Shown: positions 34,449 through 42,910, counted from the stretch's first letter. The stretch is DNA of 64,000 bases from Saccharopolyspora elongata (GCF_004348985.1 NZ_SMKW01000018.1:62001-126000); one strand, 5' to 3'. Notes: generated by a model from the letters alone, not told the origin. Numbers and translations: made by a program.

Positions 34449-35198
34449 TCAGATGCCGCGCTTCATGGCGCGCGTTCCCAGCCACAGGCCCGCGGCGGCG
34501 ATGACGCCCGCCGCGATGATCCCGTACGGCACCGACGGGTCCGCGAGCTGCCCGGAGAACAGCGCCCGCTCGGCGTCGGCGATGTGCGAGACCGGGTTGA
34601 ACCGCGCGACGACCTGCAGCCACGCCGGGCCGAAGTCCATCGGCAGCAGCACCCCGGACAGCAGCAGCAACGGGAACAGCACGAGCTGCGTGATCGCGTA
34701 GAACAGCTCGCCGCCCGGGTGCGAGGCGATCGCCAGCACGAACGACAGCGCGCCGAGTCCGACGCCGAACACCAGCAGCAGGGCCAGCCCGGCGAGCACG
34801 CCGGTGGGGTGCAGCTGGAAGCCCAGCGGCACGGACAGGGCGATGAGCAGCACCGCCTGCACCAGCAGCAGGGCGAACTCCTTCAGCGTTCGGCCCACGA
34901 GCATCGCCGAGCGGTTCAGCGGCGTCACCAGCATCCGCTCCAGCGAGCCGCCGCCGAGCTCGACCAGGAGGTTGTAGCCGGCCATCATCGGGCCGAACAG
35001 GCACATCATCACCAGGATGCCCGGCACGAACCACTGCCACGGCGCGGCGTCGAACCCGGAGGTGCCGGCCAGCAGCGGCCCGAAGAGGAACAGGAACAGC
35101 ACCGGCTGCGCCATGCTGAACAGGATCACCATCGGCTCGCGCAGCGCCGGGGTGAACTCCCGGGCGAAAACCGTTGCGGTGTCGCGGAAGAATTGCAT
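34449..35198 (-). CDS. ABC-2 type exporter permease (DrrB-like)
   Basis: A 249-residue membrane protein with six spans, of the daunorubicin-resistance DrrB type. It begins MQFFRDTATVFAREFTPALRE and has SMAQPVLFLFLFGPLLAG in the first span. LERMLVTPLNRSAMLVGRTLKE is the conserved cytoplasmic loop after the second span, and FNPVSHIADAERALF precedes the last. Start at ATG 35198 (AAAGGA seven bases upstream). A GTG at 35267 overlaps the ATPase stop as GTGA and is a possible longer start that would add 23 residues. Confidence 0.87.
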   Translation of the reverse strand: MQFFRDTATVFAREFTPALREPMVILFSMAQPVLFLFLFGPLLAGTSGFDAAPWQWFVPGILVMMCLFGPMMAGYNLLVELGGGSLERMLVTPLNRSAMLVGRTLKEFALLLVQAVLLIALSVPLGFQLHPTGVLAGLALLLVFGVGLGALSFVLAIASHPGGELFYAITQLVLFPLLLLSGVLLPMDFGPAWLQVVARFNPVSHIADAERALFSGQLADPSVPYGIIAAGVIAAAGLWLGTRAMKRGI

Positions 35199-35263
35199 CG
35201 ATCGGTCCTTTCTGCGGTTCAGGTGTCGTGAGTGCGCAAGCCGGTAAGAACCGGAACCGGCAC

Positions 35264-36223
35264 TCACGACTCGTCTTCGCCTTCGCGGAGGCTTCGGCCG
35301 GTGAGCGCGAGGAAGACGTCGTCCAAGGTGGGGCGCGCGGTTTCGGCGGCGATCGCCTTGATCCCGGCCTCTTCGAAGGCGCGCAGGTATTCCGGCAGCG
35401 CGGTGTCGGCGCGGGGCACCCGGACCTGGACCGACTGGCCGTCGACGGTGACGGAGTCGGGGGAGGAGAGCCGGGCCGCGGTCTCGGCCGCCGGTGCCGC
35501 GTCCGCGTGGGCGACGGTGATGGTGATGCGGTCGCCGGCGAGGTCGGCCTTGAGCTGTTCGGCCGTGCCGTCGGCGATGACCCGGCCGTGGTCGACGATC
35601 ACCACCCGCTCGGCCATGCTGTCGGCCTCGTCGAGGTAGTGCGTGGTGAACAGCAGCGTCGTGCGGTGCTCTTCGCGCAGCCGCAGCACGTGCTCCCAGA
35701 TGTTGGCCCGGCTGTGCGGGTCGAGGCCGGTGGACGGCTCGTCCAGGAACAGCAGCGCCGGCCGGTTGACCAGGCCCATCGCGATGTCGAGGCGGCGGCG
35801 TTGCCCGCCGGAGAGCGTGCCCGGCTTGCGGGCCGCCAGCGGGGTCAGGTCGAGCAGGTCGAGGACCTCGTCGGCGCGGCGCCGGGCGTCGTGGCGGGTC
35901 AGGCCGTAGCTGCGGCCCTGGGTGATCAGCTCGTCGCGGGCGCGGAAGTTCTCGCCGGCGCTGCTCCGCTGGCCGACGTAACCGATGCGGGCGCGCACCG
36001 CGGCGGGGGAGGCGATGATGTCGTGCCCCGCGACGGTGGCCGTTCCGGACGTGGGCGGCAGCAGCGTGGTGAGCATCCGCAGGCTGGTCGACTTGCCGGC
36101 GCCGTTCGGCCCGAGGAAGGCGACCAGCTGGCCGGGCTCGACGTCGAGGTCCAGGCCGCGCACGGCGTCGACCGGCCGGCGTTTGACGGTGAACCGGCGG
36201 GTCAGGCCGCGGGCGTGGATCAT
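35264..36223 (-). CDS. ABC exporter ATP-binding protein (DrrA-like)
   Basis: A 319-residue ATPase of the DrrA family. Walker A GPNGAGKST near residue 39; the Q-loop region GYVGQRSSAG; signature TLSGGQRRRLDIAMGL; Walker B LLFLDEPSTGLDP; and the H-loop in LLFTTHYLDEADSMAERV. The DrrA-specific C-terminal domain of about 85 residues ends in ARPTLDDVFLALTGRSL. ATG start with AAGGAG six bases upstream. It forms an export complex with the permease behind it, giving drug, lipid or metabolite efflux. Its promoter region faces a small HTH protein and carries three matching operators. Confidence 0.89.
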   Translation of the reverse strand: MIHARGLTRRFTVKRRPVDAVRGLDLDVEPGQLVAFLGPNGAGKSTSLRMLTTLLPPTSGTATVAGHDIIASPAAVRARIGYVGQRSSAGENFRARDELITQGRSYGLTRHDARRRADEVLDLLDLTPLAARKPGTLSGGQRRRLDIAMGLVNRPALLFLDEPSTGLDPHSRANIWEHVLRLREEHRTTLLFTTHYLDEADSMAERVVIVDHGRVIADGTAEQLKADLAGDRITITVAHADAAPAAETAARLSSPDSVTVDGQSVQVRVPRADTALPEYLRAFEEAGIKAIAAETARPTLDDVFLALTGRSLREGEDES

Positions 36224-36464
36224 CAATGGCTCCTTCTGCACGGTTGCCCTGGAAATGGGCATGACGAAGAAACCCCGGTTCGGGGGTTTCGGGCGAGATG
36301 ACCGATCCTGGCGCGCGGCGGGTCGGCGGTCAAACGTGAACGGCACTTTCATGTTTGCTCTGACCTGCGAAAACGTCGCGGTCGGCGTGCTCGGTCGGGT
36401 CGATGCGTGCGGCCGATTTCGCTGGTCGGCGGCCATTTCCGGAATTTCCCGAAGTAATTCAGCT

Positions 36465-36567
36465 GTGAACCCGAGGTTCACGGCTCTGTCCGGGTTTGCG
36501 AATCGGGTCCCGTCGCCCGGTTGTAAACCTTGGGTTCACACTGGTACTGTGAACCCAAGGTTTACAA
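36465..36567. promoter_or_regulatory. Three copies of an operator GTRAACCYNRGGTTYAC, two forming a 20-bp inverted repeat
   Basis: Site 1, GTGAACCCGAGGTTCAC (36465-36481), is a perfect 7-3-7 palindrome. Sites 2 and 3, at 36523-36539 and 36549-36565, are single-mismatch versions facing each other. Together they make a perfect 20-bp inverted repeat (36521-36540 with 36548-36567, loop 7 nt). The right arm runs into the AAGGAGG ribosome site of the 36579 gene. A -35 TTGTAA (36521) and a -10 TACTGT (36545), 18 bp apart, overlap the sites. The region also holds the promoter of the divergent exporter. Confidence 0.8.
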
Positions 36568-36578
36568 GGAGGTCGGAC

Positions 36579-37241
36579 ATGTCGGCGGAAGAGGCCGAGC
36601 GGTTGGTGCGGCAGATGGCGGACGCGGTGCCGGTCGAGGCGATGGATCCGGGCCCGAAGGGCAGCGACTTCGGCGACGAGCAGGAGCGCCGGGTGGTCGC
36701 GCTGGGCAGGCTCCGCGCGGCGCTGGAGGCGGAGGAGCTGATGGCCGAAGCGGCGGGGCGCAACACTGCCGCCGCGGCGGCGGAAACGGTGTGGCTCGGC
36801 GCGAGCCTCGCGGACCTGAGCACGGTCACCGGCCGGTCCCGGCAGGCGGCCCGCAAGCGGTGGCCGGAGCTGGGCGGCATCTACCGGCGCCGCAAGTGGC
36901 TCGGCGACCACGTCGAGGACATCGCCTACATGGCGGGCCTGCTGGCGTCCCGCGCCGACGACCTGGTGCCAGGGCGCGGCCACGGCACGTTCATGAAGCT
37001 GATCCGGCAACTGCGCGAGGGATTGCGCCGCAGCGAGGAGGACTTCGCCCAGGAAAGCCGGGAGAGTGCGGACCCGGCGGCGCGCTGGCGAGCGCTCGAC
37101 GACCTGGTGAACGTGACGCTGCGCGAAATCATCGAAACGGCGGGAAAACCGGCGACGCCGGAAGCGGACTTCGCCCTCCACGGAGCCCGCGGAGTCCTCG
37201 GCTACTACGACCACGCCACGGCCGAATCTCCGGAGGCCTGA
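36579..37241 (+). CDS. Unrecognised small HTH protein, probable autoregulator
   Basis: A 220-residue protein of no family I can name. Residues about 75-96 (SLADLSTVTGRSRQAARKRW) look like a helix-turn-helix followed by a basic wing, PELGGIYRRRKWL. The N-terminus is an acidic helix, and the C-terminal half is helical and charged (LREGLRRSEEDFAQESRESA). The end, LHGARGVLGYYDHATAE, looks like a short conserved motif. It has AAGGAGG six bases before the ATG, inside the right arm of a 20-bp operator hairpin. The position suggests that it binds those operators and controls both itself and the divergent exporter. Confidence 0.75.
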   Translation: MSAEEAERLVRQMADAVPVEAMDPGPKGSDFGDEQERRVVALGRLRAALEAEELMAEAAGRNTAAAAAETVWLGASLADLSTVTGRSRQAARKRWPELGGIYRRRKWLGDHVEDIAYMAGLLASRADDLVPGRGHGTFMKLIRQLREGLRRSEEDFAQESRESADPAARWRALDDLVNVTLREIIETAGKPATPEADFALHGARGVLGYYDHATAESPEA

Positions 37242-37249
37242 CCCACGAG

Positions 37250-37300
37250 GCGCGGTAGGAATCTCCCAATTTTAGGCAAAATCGGAGGTTCCTGCCGCGC
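37250..37300. terminator. Bidirectional hairpin terminator
   Basis: GCGCGGTAGGAATCTCC (37250-37266) pairs with GGAGGTTCCTGCCGCGC (37284-37300); the only departures from perfect pairing are two G-T wobbles. The loop contains AATTTT/AAAAT, which can extend the stem. It lies between the convergent HTH and XRE-cupin genes, 9 bp and 50 bp from their stops. Confidence 0.72.
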
Positions 37301-37350
37301 TCCGGCGGGCCGCGATCGGGCGGGTCACCGGCGCCACGGTGCGATCGGGT

Positions 37351-37929
37351 TCACGGGGTGCGCGGCCGGACGTGGACGCGTTCGCCTTGCAGTCCGAAGA
37401 GGATGAGCAATTCGACCGCGCGCCCGTCGGCCGACCCCAGCCAGTGCGGCAGCGTGGTGTCGAACTCCGCGGCCTCGCCCGGCGGAAGGATCAGATCCCG
37501 CTCGCCCACCACCAGCCGCAACCGTCCATTGAGGACGTAGAGCCACTCGTACCCGCTGTGGGTCTGCGGGGTGGGTTCGGCCGGCTCGGCGCGGCTCGGG
37601 ATGAGCATCTTGTACGCGTGCACCCCGCCGGGCCTGCGGGTGAGCGGGATGAAGGTCATGCCGTGGCGGTGGATCGGCTGCAGATGGATCCGCGGGTCGC
37701 CGGTACGGGGAGCCCCGACGAGGTCGTCGAGCGGGACGTCGTAGGCGTGGGCCAGCGGCAGCAGCAGCTCCAGGTTCGCCCGCCGCCGCCCGCTTTCCAG
37801 GCGGGACAGGGTGCTTTCCGAGATCCCGGTCTTCGCCGCGAGTTCAGCCAAGGTGCTGCCGCGTAGCCGACGCAGTGCGCGCAGCCGCGGCCCGACCGCG
37901 TCCAGCACGCCCTCTATTTCCTCACTCAT
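37351..37929 (-). CDS. XRE-family regulator with C-terminal cupin domain
   Basis: A 192-residue regulator. The XRE helix-turn-helix is STLAELAAKTGISESTLSRL (residues about 25-44). The C-terminal cupin barrel has the motif-1 region HSGYEWLYVLNGRLRLVVGE and motif-2 region LPHWLGSADGRAVELLILFG. Such proteins often sense a small metabolite or metal. ATG at 37929 with GGGGG upstream. It is divergent from the methyltransferase gene, with about 100 bp between, and may regulate it. Confidence 0.85.
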   Translation of the reverse strand: MSEEIEGVLDAVGPRLRALRRLRGSTLAELAAKTGISESTLSRLESGRRRANLELLLPLAHAYDVPLDDLVGAPRTGDPRIHLQPIHRHGMTFIPLTRRPGGVHAYKMLIPSRAEPAEPTPQTHSGYEWLYVLNGRLRLVVGERDLILPPGEAAEFDTTLPHWLGSADGRAVELLILFGLQGERVHVRPRTP

Positions 37930-38031
37930 GCCCCCAGTCTTGCCGGTTCGGCAAGGTTCCGTGCAATCGGTGTCGGTTGCGCGTGAAGGTGGTTGCCGTA
38001 CCCAATGACCGGCACGAGGGAGAAACCGACA

Positions 38032-38685
38032 ATGGGCCAGGATTCCACCGGCACGACGACGGGCGTCGATGCCGCCCGCTTCTGGGACGAGCTCTACCGC
38101 GATCCCCGGCCTGCCCAGACCGGCCGGGCGAATCCCGTGCTGGCCGAGATCGCGCGGGGCCTCACCCCGGGCACTGCCCTGGACCTGGGCTGCGGGGCCG
38201 GCGGTGACGCGCTCTGGCTGGCCGGTCGCGGGTGGCGGGTGACCGCGGTCGACATTTCCGCCAACGCCGTGCGTCGCCTCGCCGAGAACGCCCAGGCACG
38301 CGGCCTGCACGCAATGGTGTCCGTGGAATGCGTCGACCTGGCGGAGGACTTCCCCGCGGGCAGCTTCGACCTGGTGTCCGCCCAGTACTTCCAGACGCCG
38401 TTCGCGTTGCCCCGAGCCCTAGTTCTGCGCACCGCCGCGCACGCGCTGCGCCCCGGCGGGCGGCTCGTGGTCGTCGACCATGGTTCCGCGGCGCCCTGGA
38501 CCTGGAACCAGGACCCCGGGACCCACTACCCGACGCCGGACGAGGTGTCCGCCGAGCTGGCCCTCGACCCGGCCCGGTGGCGCGTCGAGCGCGCGGACAT
38601 GCCCCGGCGGCGCGCGACGGGACCGGGCGGCCAGACCGCGACCGTCGTCGACAACGTGCTGGTCATCCGCCGGGCGGCGGCCTGA
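38032..38685 (+). CDS. Class I SAM-dependent methyltransferase
   Basis: A 217-residue methyltransferase. Motif I ALDLGCGAGGDALWLAGRG lies near residue 44, the acidic post-I residue is in VTAVDISANAV, and motif III-like RPGGRLVVVDHG near residue 140. The substrate is not predictable, although tellurite-resistance- and thiopurine-type enzymes have this layout. ATG at 38032 (GAGGGAG about ten bases upstream) is preferred to an ATG nine codons earlier. It precedes the DinB gene by 33 bp. Confidence 0.83.
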   Translation: MGQDSTGTTTGVDAARFWDELYRDPRPAQTGRANPVLAEIARGLTPGTALDLGCGAGGDALWLAGRGWRVTAVDISANAVRRLAENAQARGLHAMVSVECVDLAEDFPAGSFDLVSAQYFQTPFALPRALVLRTAAHALRPGGRLVVVDHGSAAPWTWNQDPGTHYPTPDEVSAELALDPARWRVERADMPRRRATGPGGQTATVVDNVLVIRRAAA

Positions 38686-38718
38686 TCTCGCGCCCTGCCC
38701 CGATCTGAGAGGACGACC

Positions 38719-39225
38719 ATGCCGCAGATATACCGCCCCGCCAAGCCCCGTCGCGACGCCGGCCCCCCGAAGACCGGGCCCGGGGAGAAGGACGTGCTGC
38801 TGGGCTTCCTGGACTACCTGCGCGACTCGGTGATCGCCAAGACGCACGGCGTCCCGGAACCGCAGGTCCGCACGCCGGGCGTGGCGTCGGGAACGAACCT
38901 GCTCGGCCTCGTCAAGCACCTCACCCACGTCGAACGCCACTGGTTGCTCGGCGATCCGGTCACCGACTGGGCAGCGACCTTCCGCCCGGAACCGGACGAA
39001 AGCGCCGACGACATCCTCCTCGCCTACCGGGAAACCACAGCCCGCGCGAACGAGGCGATCGCCGCCTGCCCCGACCTCGCCGCGGCCGGACCGCGCCCGG
39101 GCGGGCGGCCCGGCCCGGCACCGTCCCTGCGCTGGACCCTCGCCCACCTGATCGAGGAAACCGGGCGCCACGCCGGGCACGCCGACATCCTGCGCGAACT
39201 CATCGACGGCGCCACCGGACGCTGA
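38719..39225 (+). CDS. DinB-superfamily (DUF664-like) protein
   Basis: A 168-residue four-helix protein of the DinB/DUF664 group. Putative metal-ligand histidines are in LVKHLTHVERHWLLG (about residue 73) and in the closing helix LAHLIEETGRHAGHADILRE. Many actinobacterial members are thought to be thiol-dependent (mycothiol) transferases, but this one cannot be assigned a reaction. ATG with GAGAGGAC upstream; probably co-transcribed with the methyltransferase gene. Confidence 0.83.
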   Translation: MPQIYRPAKPRRDAGPPKTGPGEKDVLLGFLDYLRDSVIAKTHGVPEPQVRTPGVASGTNLLGLVKHLTHVERHWLLGDPVTDWAATFRPEPDESADDILLAYRETTARANEAIAACPDLAAAGPRPGGRPGPAPSLRWTLAHLIEETGRHAGHADILRELIDGATGR

Positions 39226-39250
39226 CCCACCCGAGTCGATCGGTGGATGG

Positions 39251-40498
39251 TCAGAGGTCGGCGAGGGCTGTGATCGGGTTTTCGGCGCAGTCCGCGATGT
39301 AGCGGAGGAAGCCTCCTGCCGTTGCTCCGTCGCAGACCCGGTGGTCGAACGTCAGGGACAGCTGGGTCACCTTCCGGAGGGCCAGTTCTCCCTGGTGGGC
39401 CCAGGGTTTGTCGATGATCCTGCCGATGCCCAGGATCGCCGCCTCCGGGTGGTTGATGATCGGGGTGGAGCCGTCCACGCCGAACACGCCGTAGTTGTTG
39501 AGCGTGAACGTGCCGCCCGTGAGGTGCTTGGGTTCGAGGTCTCCCGCGCGGGCCAGGACGGTGCGGTGCGCGATCGCTTCGGAGAGCTGCGCCGTGCTCA
39601 TCTCGTGGGCGTCGCGGACCACCGGGACCATCAGGCCGCGCGGTGTTTGCGCGGCGAAGCCGAGGTTGATGTGACCGAACTGGACGATCTCGCCGCGTTC
39701 GGTGTCCACCGAGGCGTTGAGCTCCGGAAACCGCCGCAGTCCCGCCACGCAGAAGCGGGCGATCAGCGACAGCAGGCTGATGTCCGCGCGCTCCTTGAGC
39801 AGCGCACGGGCCTCCAGCAGGCGGGTCGCGTCGACGTCCACCCACGTGCTGGCGTCCGGGATCTCCCGGCGGCTGCGGGCCAGCTTGTCGGCGACGGCGC
39901 CTCGGAGACCGCGCAGCGGCGTGCGGATCTCGCCGTCCCGCCGGGGCGGTTCGGGGCGCGCCGCGGAATCCACGTCACGGCGCAGGATGACACCGCTCGG
40001 CCCGGTGCCGACCACATTGGACAGATCCACGCCGTGCTGCTTGGCGAGCCGGCGCACGATCGGCGAGAGCACGCGCGGAGCGCCGTTCGGGCTCGGCGCG
40101 GCCGACGCGATCTGAGGCTCCGCGCTTCGCAGCGTGCGCGACGTGGTGTGCGCCCGGCGGCGTCGGCGGGTGGCCGTTCCGCCGGTTCCGTAGCCGACGA
40201 GCACGTTGCCCGAACCGGCCCGCTCCTCGGTGCGGTGCTGTTCGTGCGGCGAGTCATCGCACGCGATGGTCGTCAGCGGCGCGCCCACGGCGAGCACGTC
40301 GCCGGCGGCGCCGTGCAACGTCTCGACCACGCCCGCGTGCGGGCAGGGCACGTCGACGACCGCCTTGGCGGTCTCCACCTCGACGACGACCTGGTCCGCC
40401 TCGACCCGGTCGCCGACCTCGACGTGCCAGCGGACGATCTCCGCCTCGGTCAGGCCCTCCCCGAGGTCGGGCAGCGCGAACTCAGCGGAGCGCGTCAT
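39251..40498 (-). CDS. bkdC: Branched-chain 2-keto-acid dehydrogenase E2 (dihydrolipoyl acyltransferase)
   Basis: A 415-residue E2 subunit. The lipoyl domain is at residues 1-80, with the lipoylated Lys in VEVETAKAVVDVP (about 46). The peripheral subunit-binding domain is VLSPIVRRLAKQHGVDLSNV (about 143-162). The acyltransferase core ends with the active-site LTFDHRVCDGATAGGF. It moves acyl groups from branched-chain keto acids to CoA, making starter units for branched fatty acids and polyketides. ATG overlaps the E1-beta stop (ATGA). No E3 gene lies in the window, so the shared lipoamide dehydrogenase must be elsewhere. Confidence 0.92.
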   Translation of the reverse strand: MTRSAEFALPDLGEGLTEAEIVRWHVEVGDRVEADQVVVEVETAKAVVDVPCPHAGVVETLHGAAGDVLAVGAPLTTIACDDSPHEQHRTEERAGSGNVLVGYGTGGTATRRRRRAHTTSRTLRSAEPQIASAAPSPNGAPRVLSPIVRRLAKQHGVDLSNVVGTGPSGVILRRDVDSAARPEPPRRDGEIRTPLRGLRGAVADKLARSRREIPDASTWVDVDATRLLEARALLKERADISLLSLIARFCVAGLRRFPELNASVDTERGEIVQFGHINLGFAAQTPRGLMVPVVRDAHEMSTAQLSEAIAHRTVLARAGDLEPKHLTGGTFTLNNYGVFGVDGSTPIINHPEAAILGIGRIIDKPWAHQGELALRKVTQLSLTFDHRVCDGATAGGFLRYIADCAENPITALADL

Positions 40499-41523
40499 GC
40501 GGCGTCCTCCTGGCTCCGGGCTCCGCCGAGCCACTTCGCGTCCGGTTGGTCGTCCCACTGCAGCCGGTCCAGTGCGTCGAGCACCCGGTCGACGCCAGGC
40601 AGGTGCACGTGCTCCAGCTTCGGCGGCGGGTACGGCACGTCGAAGCCCGCGACGCGCAGCACCGGCGCGGCCAGCGAGTGGAAGCAGCGCTCCTGCACTC
40701 GCGCGGCGATTTCCGCTGCCACACCGGCGAATCCGGGAGCCTCCTGGAGCACCACGCAACGCCCGGTGCTGCGGACGGCTTCGGTGATCGTCTCGTCGTC
40801 GAAGGGCACCAGGCTGCGCGCGTCCACGACCTGGACGTCCCAGCCCTCCTCCTCGGCCGCCGCGGCGGCTTCCATGGCCAGCGGCACGCCGGGGCCGTAG
40901 GCGATCAGCGTCGCGTCGCGGCCCGGCCGGCGGATCGCCGCGCGCCCGATCGGCTCCGCCTTCGCCGGCAGCTCGATGTCCTGTTTGGACCAGTAGAGCT
41001 TCTTCGCTTCCAGGAACACCACCGGATCGGGATCGTCGATGGCCTCGCGCAGCATCGAGTAGGCGTCCGCGGCGGTCGCCGGCGCGACGACCTTGAGGCC
41101 CGGGGTGTGCGCGTAGTAGGCCTCGCTGGAGTCGCAGTGGTGTTCCACGCCGCCGATGCCGCCCGCGAACGGCACCCGGATGACGATCGGCATGCCGACC
41201 GCGCCGCGCGTCCGGTTGCGCATCTTCGCGATGTGCGAGACGACCTGCTCGAACGCGGGGAAGGCGAAGGCGTCGAACTGCATCTCCACCACCGGGCGGA
41301 AGCCGGCCATCGCCATGCCCACCGCGAACCCGGCGATGCCCGATTCGGCCAGCGGCGTGTCGAAGCAGCGGTCCTCGCCGAACTCGGCCTGCAGGCCGTC
41401 GGTGATCCGGAAGACGCCGCCGAGCCGCCCGACGTCCTCGCCGAAGACCACCACGCGCTCGTCCTCGGCGATGGCGTCGCGGAGCGCGGCGTTGAGCGCC
41501 TGCGCCATGCTGGTCGGTGCCAT
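40495..41523 (-). CDS. bkdB: Branched-chain 2-keto-acid dehydrogenase E1 beta
   Basis: A 342-residue E1 beta subunit. It starts TSMAQALNAALRDAIAEDER and contains VVVFGEDVGRLGGVFRITDG, the typical opening of E1 beta. PLAESGIAGFAVGMAMAGFRP is the conserved thiamine-domain block, and the transketolase C domain with ALIAYGPGVPLAMEAA-like sequence follows. It forms the alpha2beta2 decarboxylase with the upstream E1 alpha. A dispersed ~212-bp element fills the gap between the two genes and ends six bases before this ATG, so its ribosome site (AGGTCC-type, weak) may be supplied by the element edge. Confidence 0.92.
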   Translation of the reverse strand: MAPTSMAQALNAALRDAIAEDERVVVFGEDVGRLGGVFRITDGLQAEFGEDRCFDTPLAESGIAGFAVGMAMAGFRPVVEMQFDAFAFPAFEQVVSHIAKMRNRTRGAVGMPIVIRVPFAGGIGGVEHHCDSSEAYYAHTPGLKVVAPATAADAYSMLREAIDDPDPVVFLEAKKLYWSKQDIELPAKAEPIGRAAIRRPGRDATLIAYGPGVPLAMEAAAAAEEEGWDVQVVDARSLVPFDDETITEAVRSTGRCVVLQEAPGFAGVAAEIAARVQERCFHSLAAPVLRVAGFDVPYPPPKLEHVHLPGVDRVLDALDRLQWDDQPDAKWLGGARSQEDAA

Positions 41524-41528
41524 TTAGA

Positions 41529-41740
41529 GGTCCTTTCAGAATGCGGCGTCAGCCGCATGCGGTGAGGGACTCAGCTCGCACCGCCGCGGGTTCTCAGGCT
41601 GTGCCCACCCCGTCGGGGTTCTTGGCGAGGACAGCCCCAGCGCCGTGTATTGGTCATACATAAGTCGGGGATCCCGGAGTCCAGGCGGCGTCTGTAACTC
41701 CCGCAGGGGGCCGCTACCTGCACCGCCGGGCAAGCCCATT
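41529..41740 (+). repeat. Dispersed intergenic element, copy B, inside the bkd operon
   Basis: About 212 bp, plus orientation. It begins GGTCCTTTCAGA, then the perfect hairpin ATGCGGC-gtca-GCCGCAT (41541-41558). Blocks shared with copies A and C follow in order: GCACCGCCGCGGGTTCTCAG, GAGGACAGCCCC, AAGTCGGGGATCCC, AGTCCAGGCGGCGTCTGTAA, CTCCCGCAGGGG, CGCTACCTGCACCGCC, GCAAGCCCATT. It lies between the E1-alpha stop and the E1-beta start, and its hairpin end points to E1-beta. A 67-codon antisense frame crosses it but is not conserved in copy A. Confidence 0.85.
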
Positions 41741-41752
41741 TGGAATCACTGC

Positions 41753-42805
41753 TTACAGCGTCTCCTGTTCGGCCCGGAGTTGGGCGAGCTGCTCGGTCAA
41801 CTGCGGGGTCGGTTCGGCGTAGACGTGCCGGAAGAGGTCCTCGGGATCGACCGCGGGCTCCTGCTGCATGCGGGTGCGCACCTGGGAGGCGAACTCCTCG
41901 GCCTCCGCGGCGATCCGCTCCACCGCCGCGTCGTCGAGGTGGCCGCCGGCGCGCAGGTGGCGCTCCAGGAGGCTGATCGGGTCCCGCTGCTGCCAGTGCT
42001 CGACCTCCCCGGGCGGCCGGTACCGCGACGCGTCGTCGGCATTGGTGTGCGCTTCCATCCGGTAGGTGTGCGCCTCGACGAGGAACGGGCCGTTCCCGGC
42101 GCGGGCGTGCGCCACCGCACTGTCCAAAACGGACAGTACCGCCGCAGCGTCGTTGCCGTCGACCTGCTCGCTGCGCACCCCGTAGCCGATTCCCTTGTGC
42201 GCCAACGAAGGCGCGACCGACTGCTTGGCGAGCGGGACGCTGATGGCGTACCCGTTGTTCTGCACGAAGAAGACCACCGGCGCGCGGAAGACGGCGGCGA
42301 AGTTGAGCGCCTCGTGGAAGTCGCCCTCGCTCGTGGCGCCGTCGCCGAGCAGCGCCATCGCCACGGTGTCGTTGCCCTTGCGGGCCTCGCCGTGGGCCAG
42401 CCCGACCGCGTGGAGCGTCTGGGTGGCCAGCGGCGTGCACTGCGCCGCGGTGCGGGTCGCCGGGACGTCGTACCCGCAGTGCCAATCCCCGCGCAGCAGC
42501 GTCAGCACCTCGACCGGGTCGATGCCGCGCGCCACCAGCGAGACCGAATCGCGGTAGGTCGGGAACAGCCAGTCGTCGGCGCCGATGCTCAGCACCGCGC
42601 CGACCTGGCAGGCCTCCTGGCCGCGCGAGGACGGGTACACTGCCAGCCGCCCCTGCTTGGTGAGCGTGGTGGCCTGCGCGTCGAACCGGCGGCCGAGCAC
42701 CATCGCCCGGTACGCGGCCAGCAGCCGGGCGGGCTCCGGCATCGGGTACTTCGGATCGGGCTGCTCCAGCAACCGCACCGGGCTGCTCGACGGAAGCCAT
42801 TCCAC
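41753..42805 (-). CDS. bkdA: Branched-chain 2-keto-acid dehydrogenase E1 alpha
   Basis: A 350-residue E1 alpha subunit. The thiamine-diphosphate motif is ALLGDGATSEGDFHEALNFA to VVFFVQNNGYAIS (about residues 150-185). The substrate-side stretch LFPTYRDSVSLVARGIDPVE and the phosphorylation-loop-like HTYRMEAHTNADDASRYR are also typical. GTG start with GAGGAGG eight bases upstream. First gene of the operon bkdA-(element B)-bkdB-bkdC. The Lrp-type gene is divergent, 105 bp away, as in other bkd loci. Confidence 0.92.
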   Translation of the reverse strand: MEWLPSSSPVRLLEQPDPKYPMPEPARLLAAYRAMVLGRRFDAQATTLTKQGRLAVYPSSRGQEACQVGAVLSIGADDWLFPTYRDSVSLVARGIDPVEVLTLLRGDWHCGYDVPATRTAAQCTPLATQTLHAVGLAHGEARKGNDTVAMALLGDGATSEGDFHEALNFAAVFRAPVVFFVQNNGYAISVPLAKQSVAPSLAHKGIGYGVRSEQVDGNDAAAVLSVLDSAVAHARAGNGPFLVEAHTYRMEAHTNADDASRYRPPGEVEHWQQRDPISLLERHLRAGGHLDDAAVERIAAEAEEFASQVRTRMQQEPAVDPEDLFRHVYAEPTPQLTEQLAQLRAEQETL

Positions 42806-42910
42806 GGCCGTAACCTCCTCAGGACGACTGGCTTGAGATGGTCGGCCAGATCGGTCACGTGATACAAGTCATGGCTGGATAATCGGAACGAACGGCATCG
42901 AGGAAGCAAC
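42806..42910. promoter_or_regulatory. Divergent promoter region, bkd operon / Lrp regulator
   Basis: A 105-bp gap that must hold both promoters and the Lrp binding sites. ATGATACAAG- and GATAATCGG-like AT-richer patches lie near the middle, around 42860-42885. No perfect palindrome is visible, which is normal for Lrp-family sites. Confidence 0.4.

Noticed and set aside
41536..41739. 67-codon open frame across element copy B, with a 73-codon partner across copy C sharing ENPRRC and PLRELQTPPGL
   Set aside because: The frame is not kept in copy A (only the ENPRRC word survives, in another context) and there is no ribosome site. The DNA hairpins, not the protein, are what is conserved.
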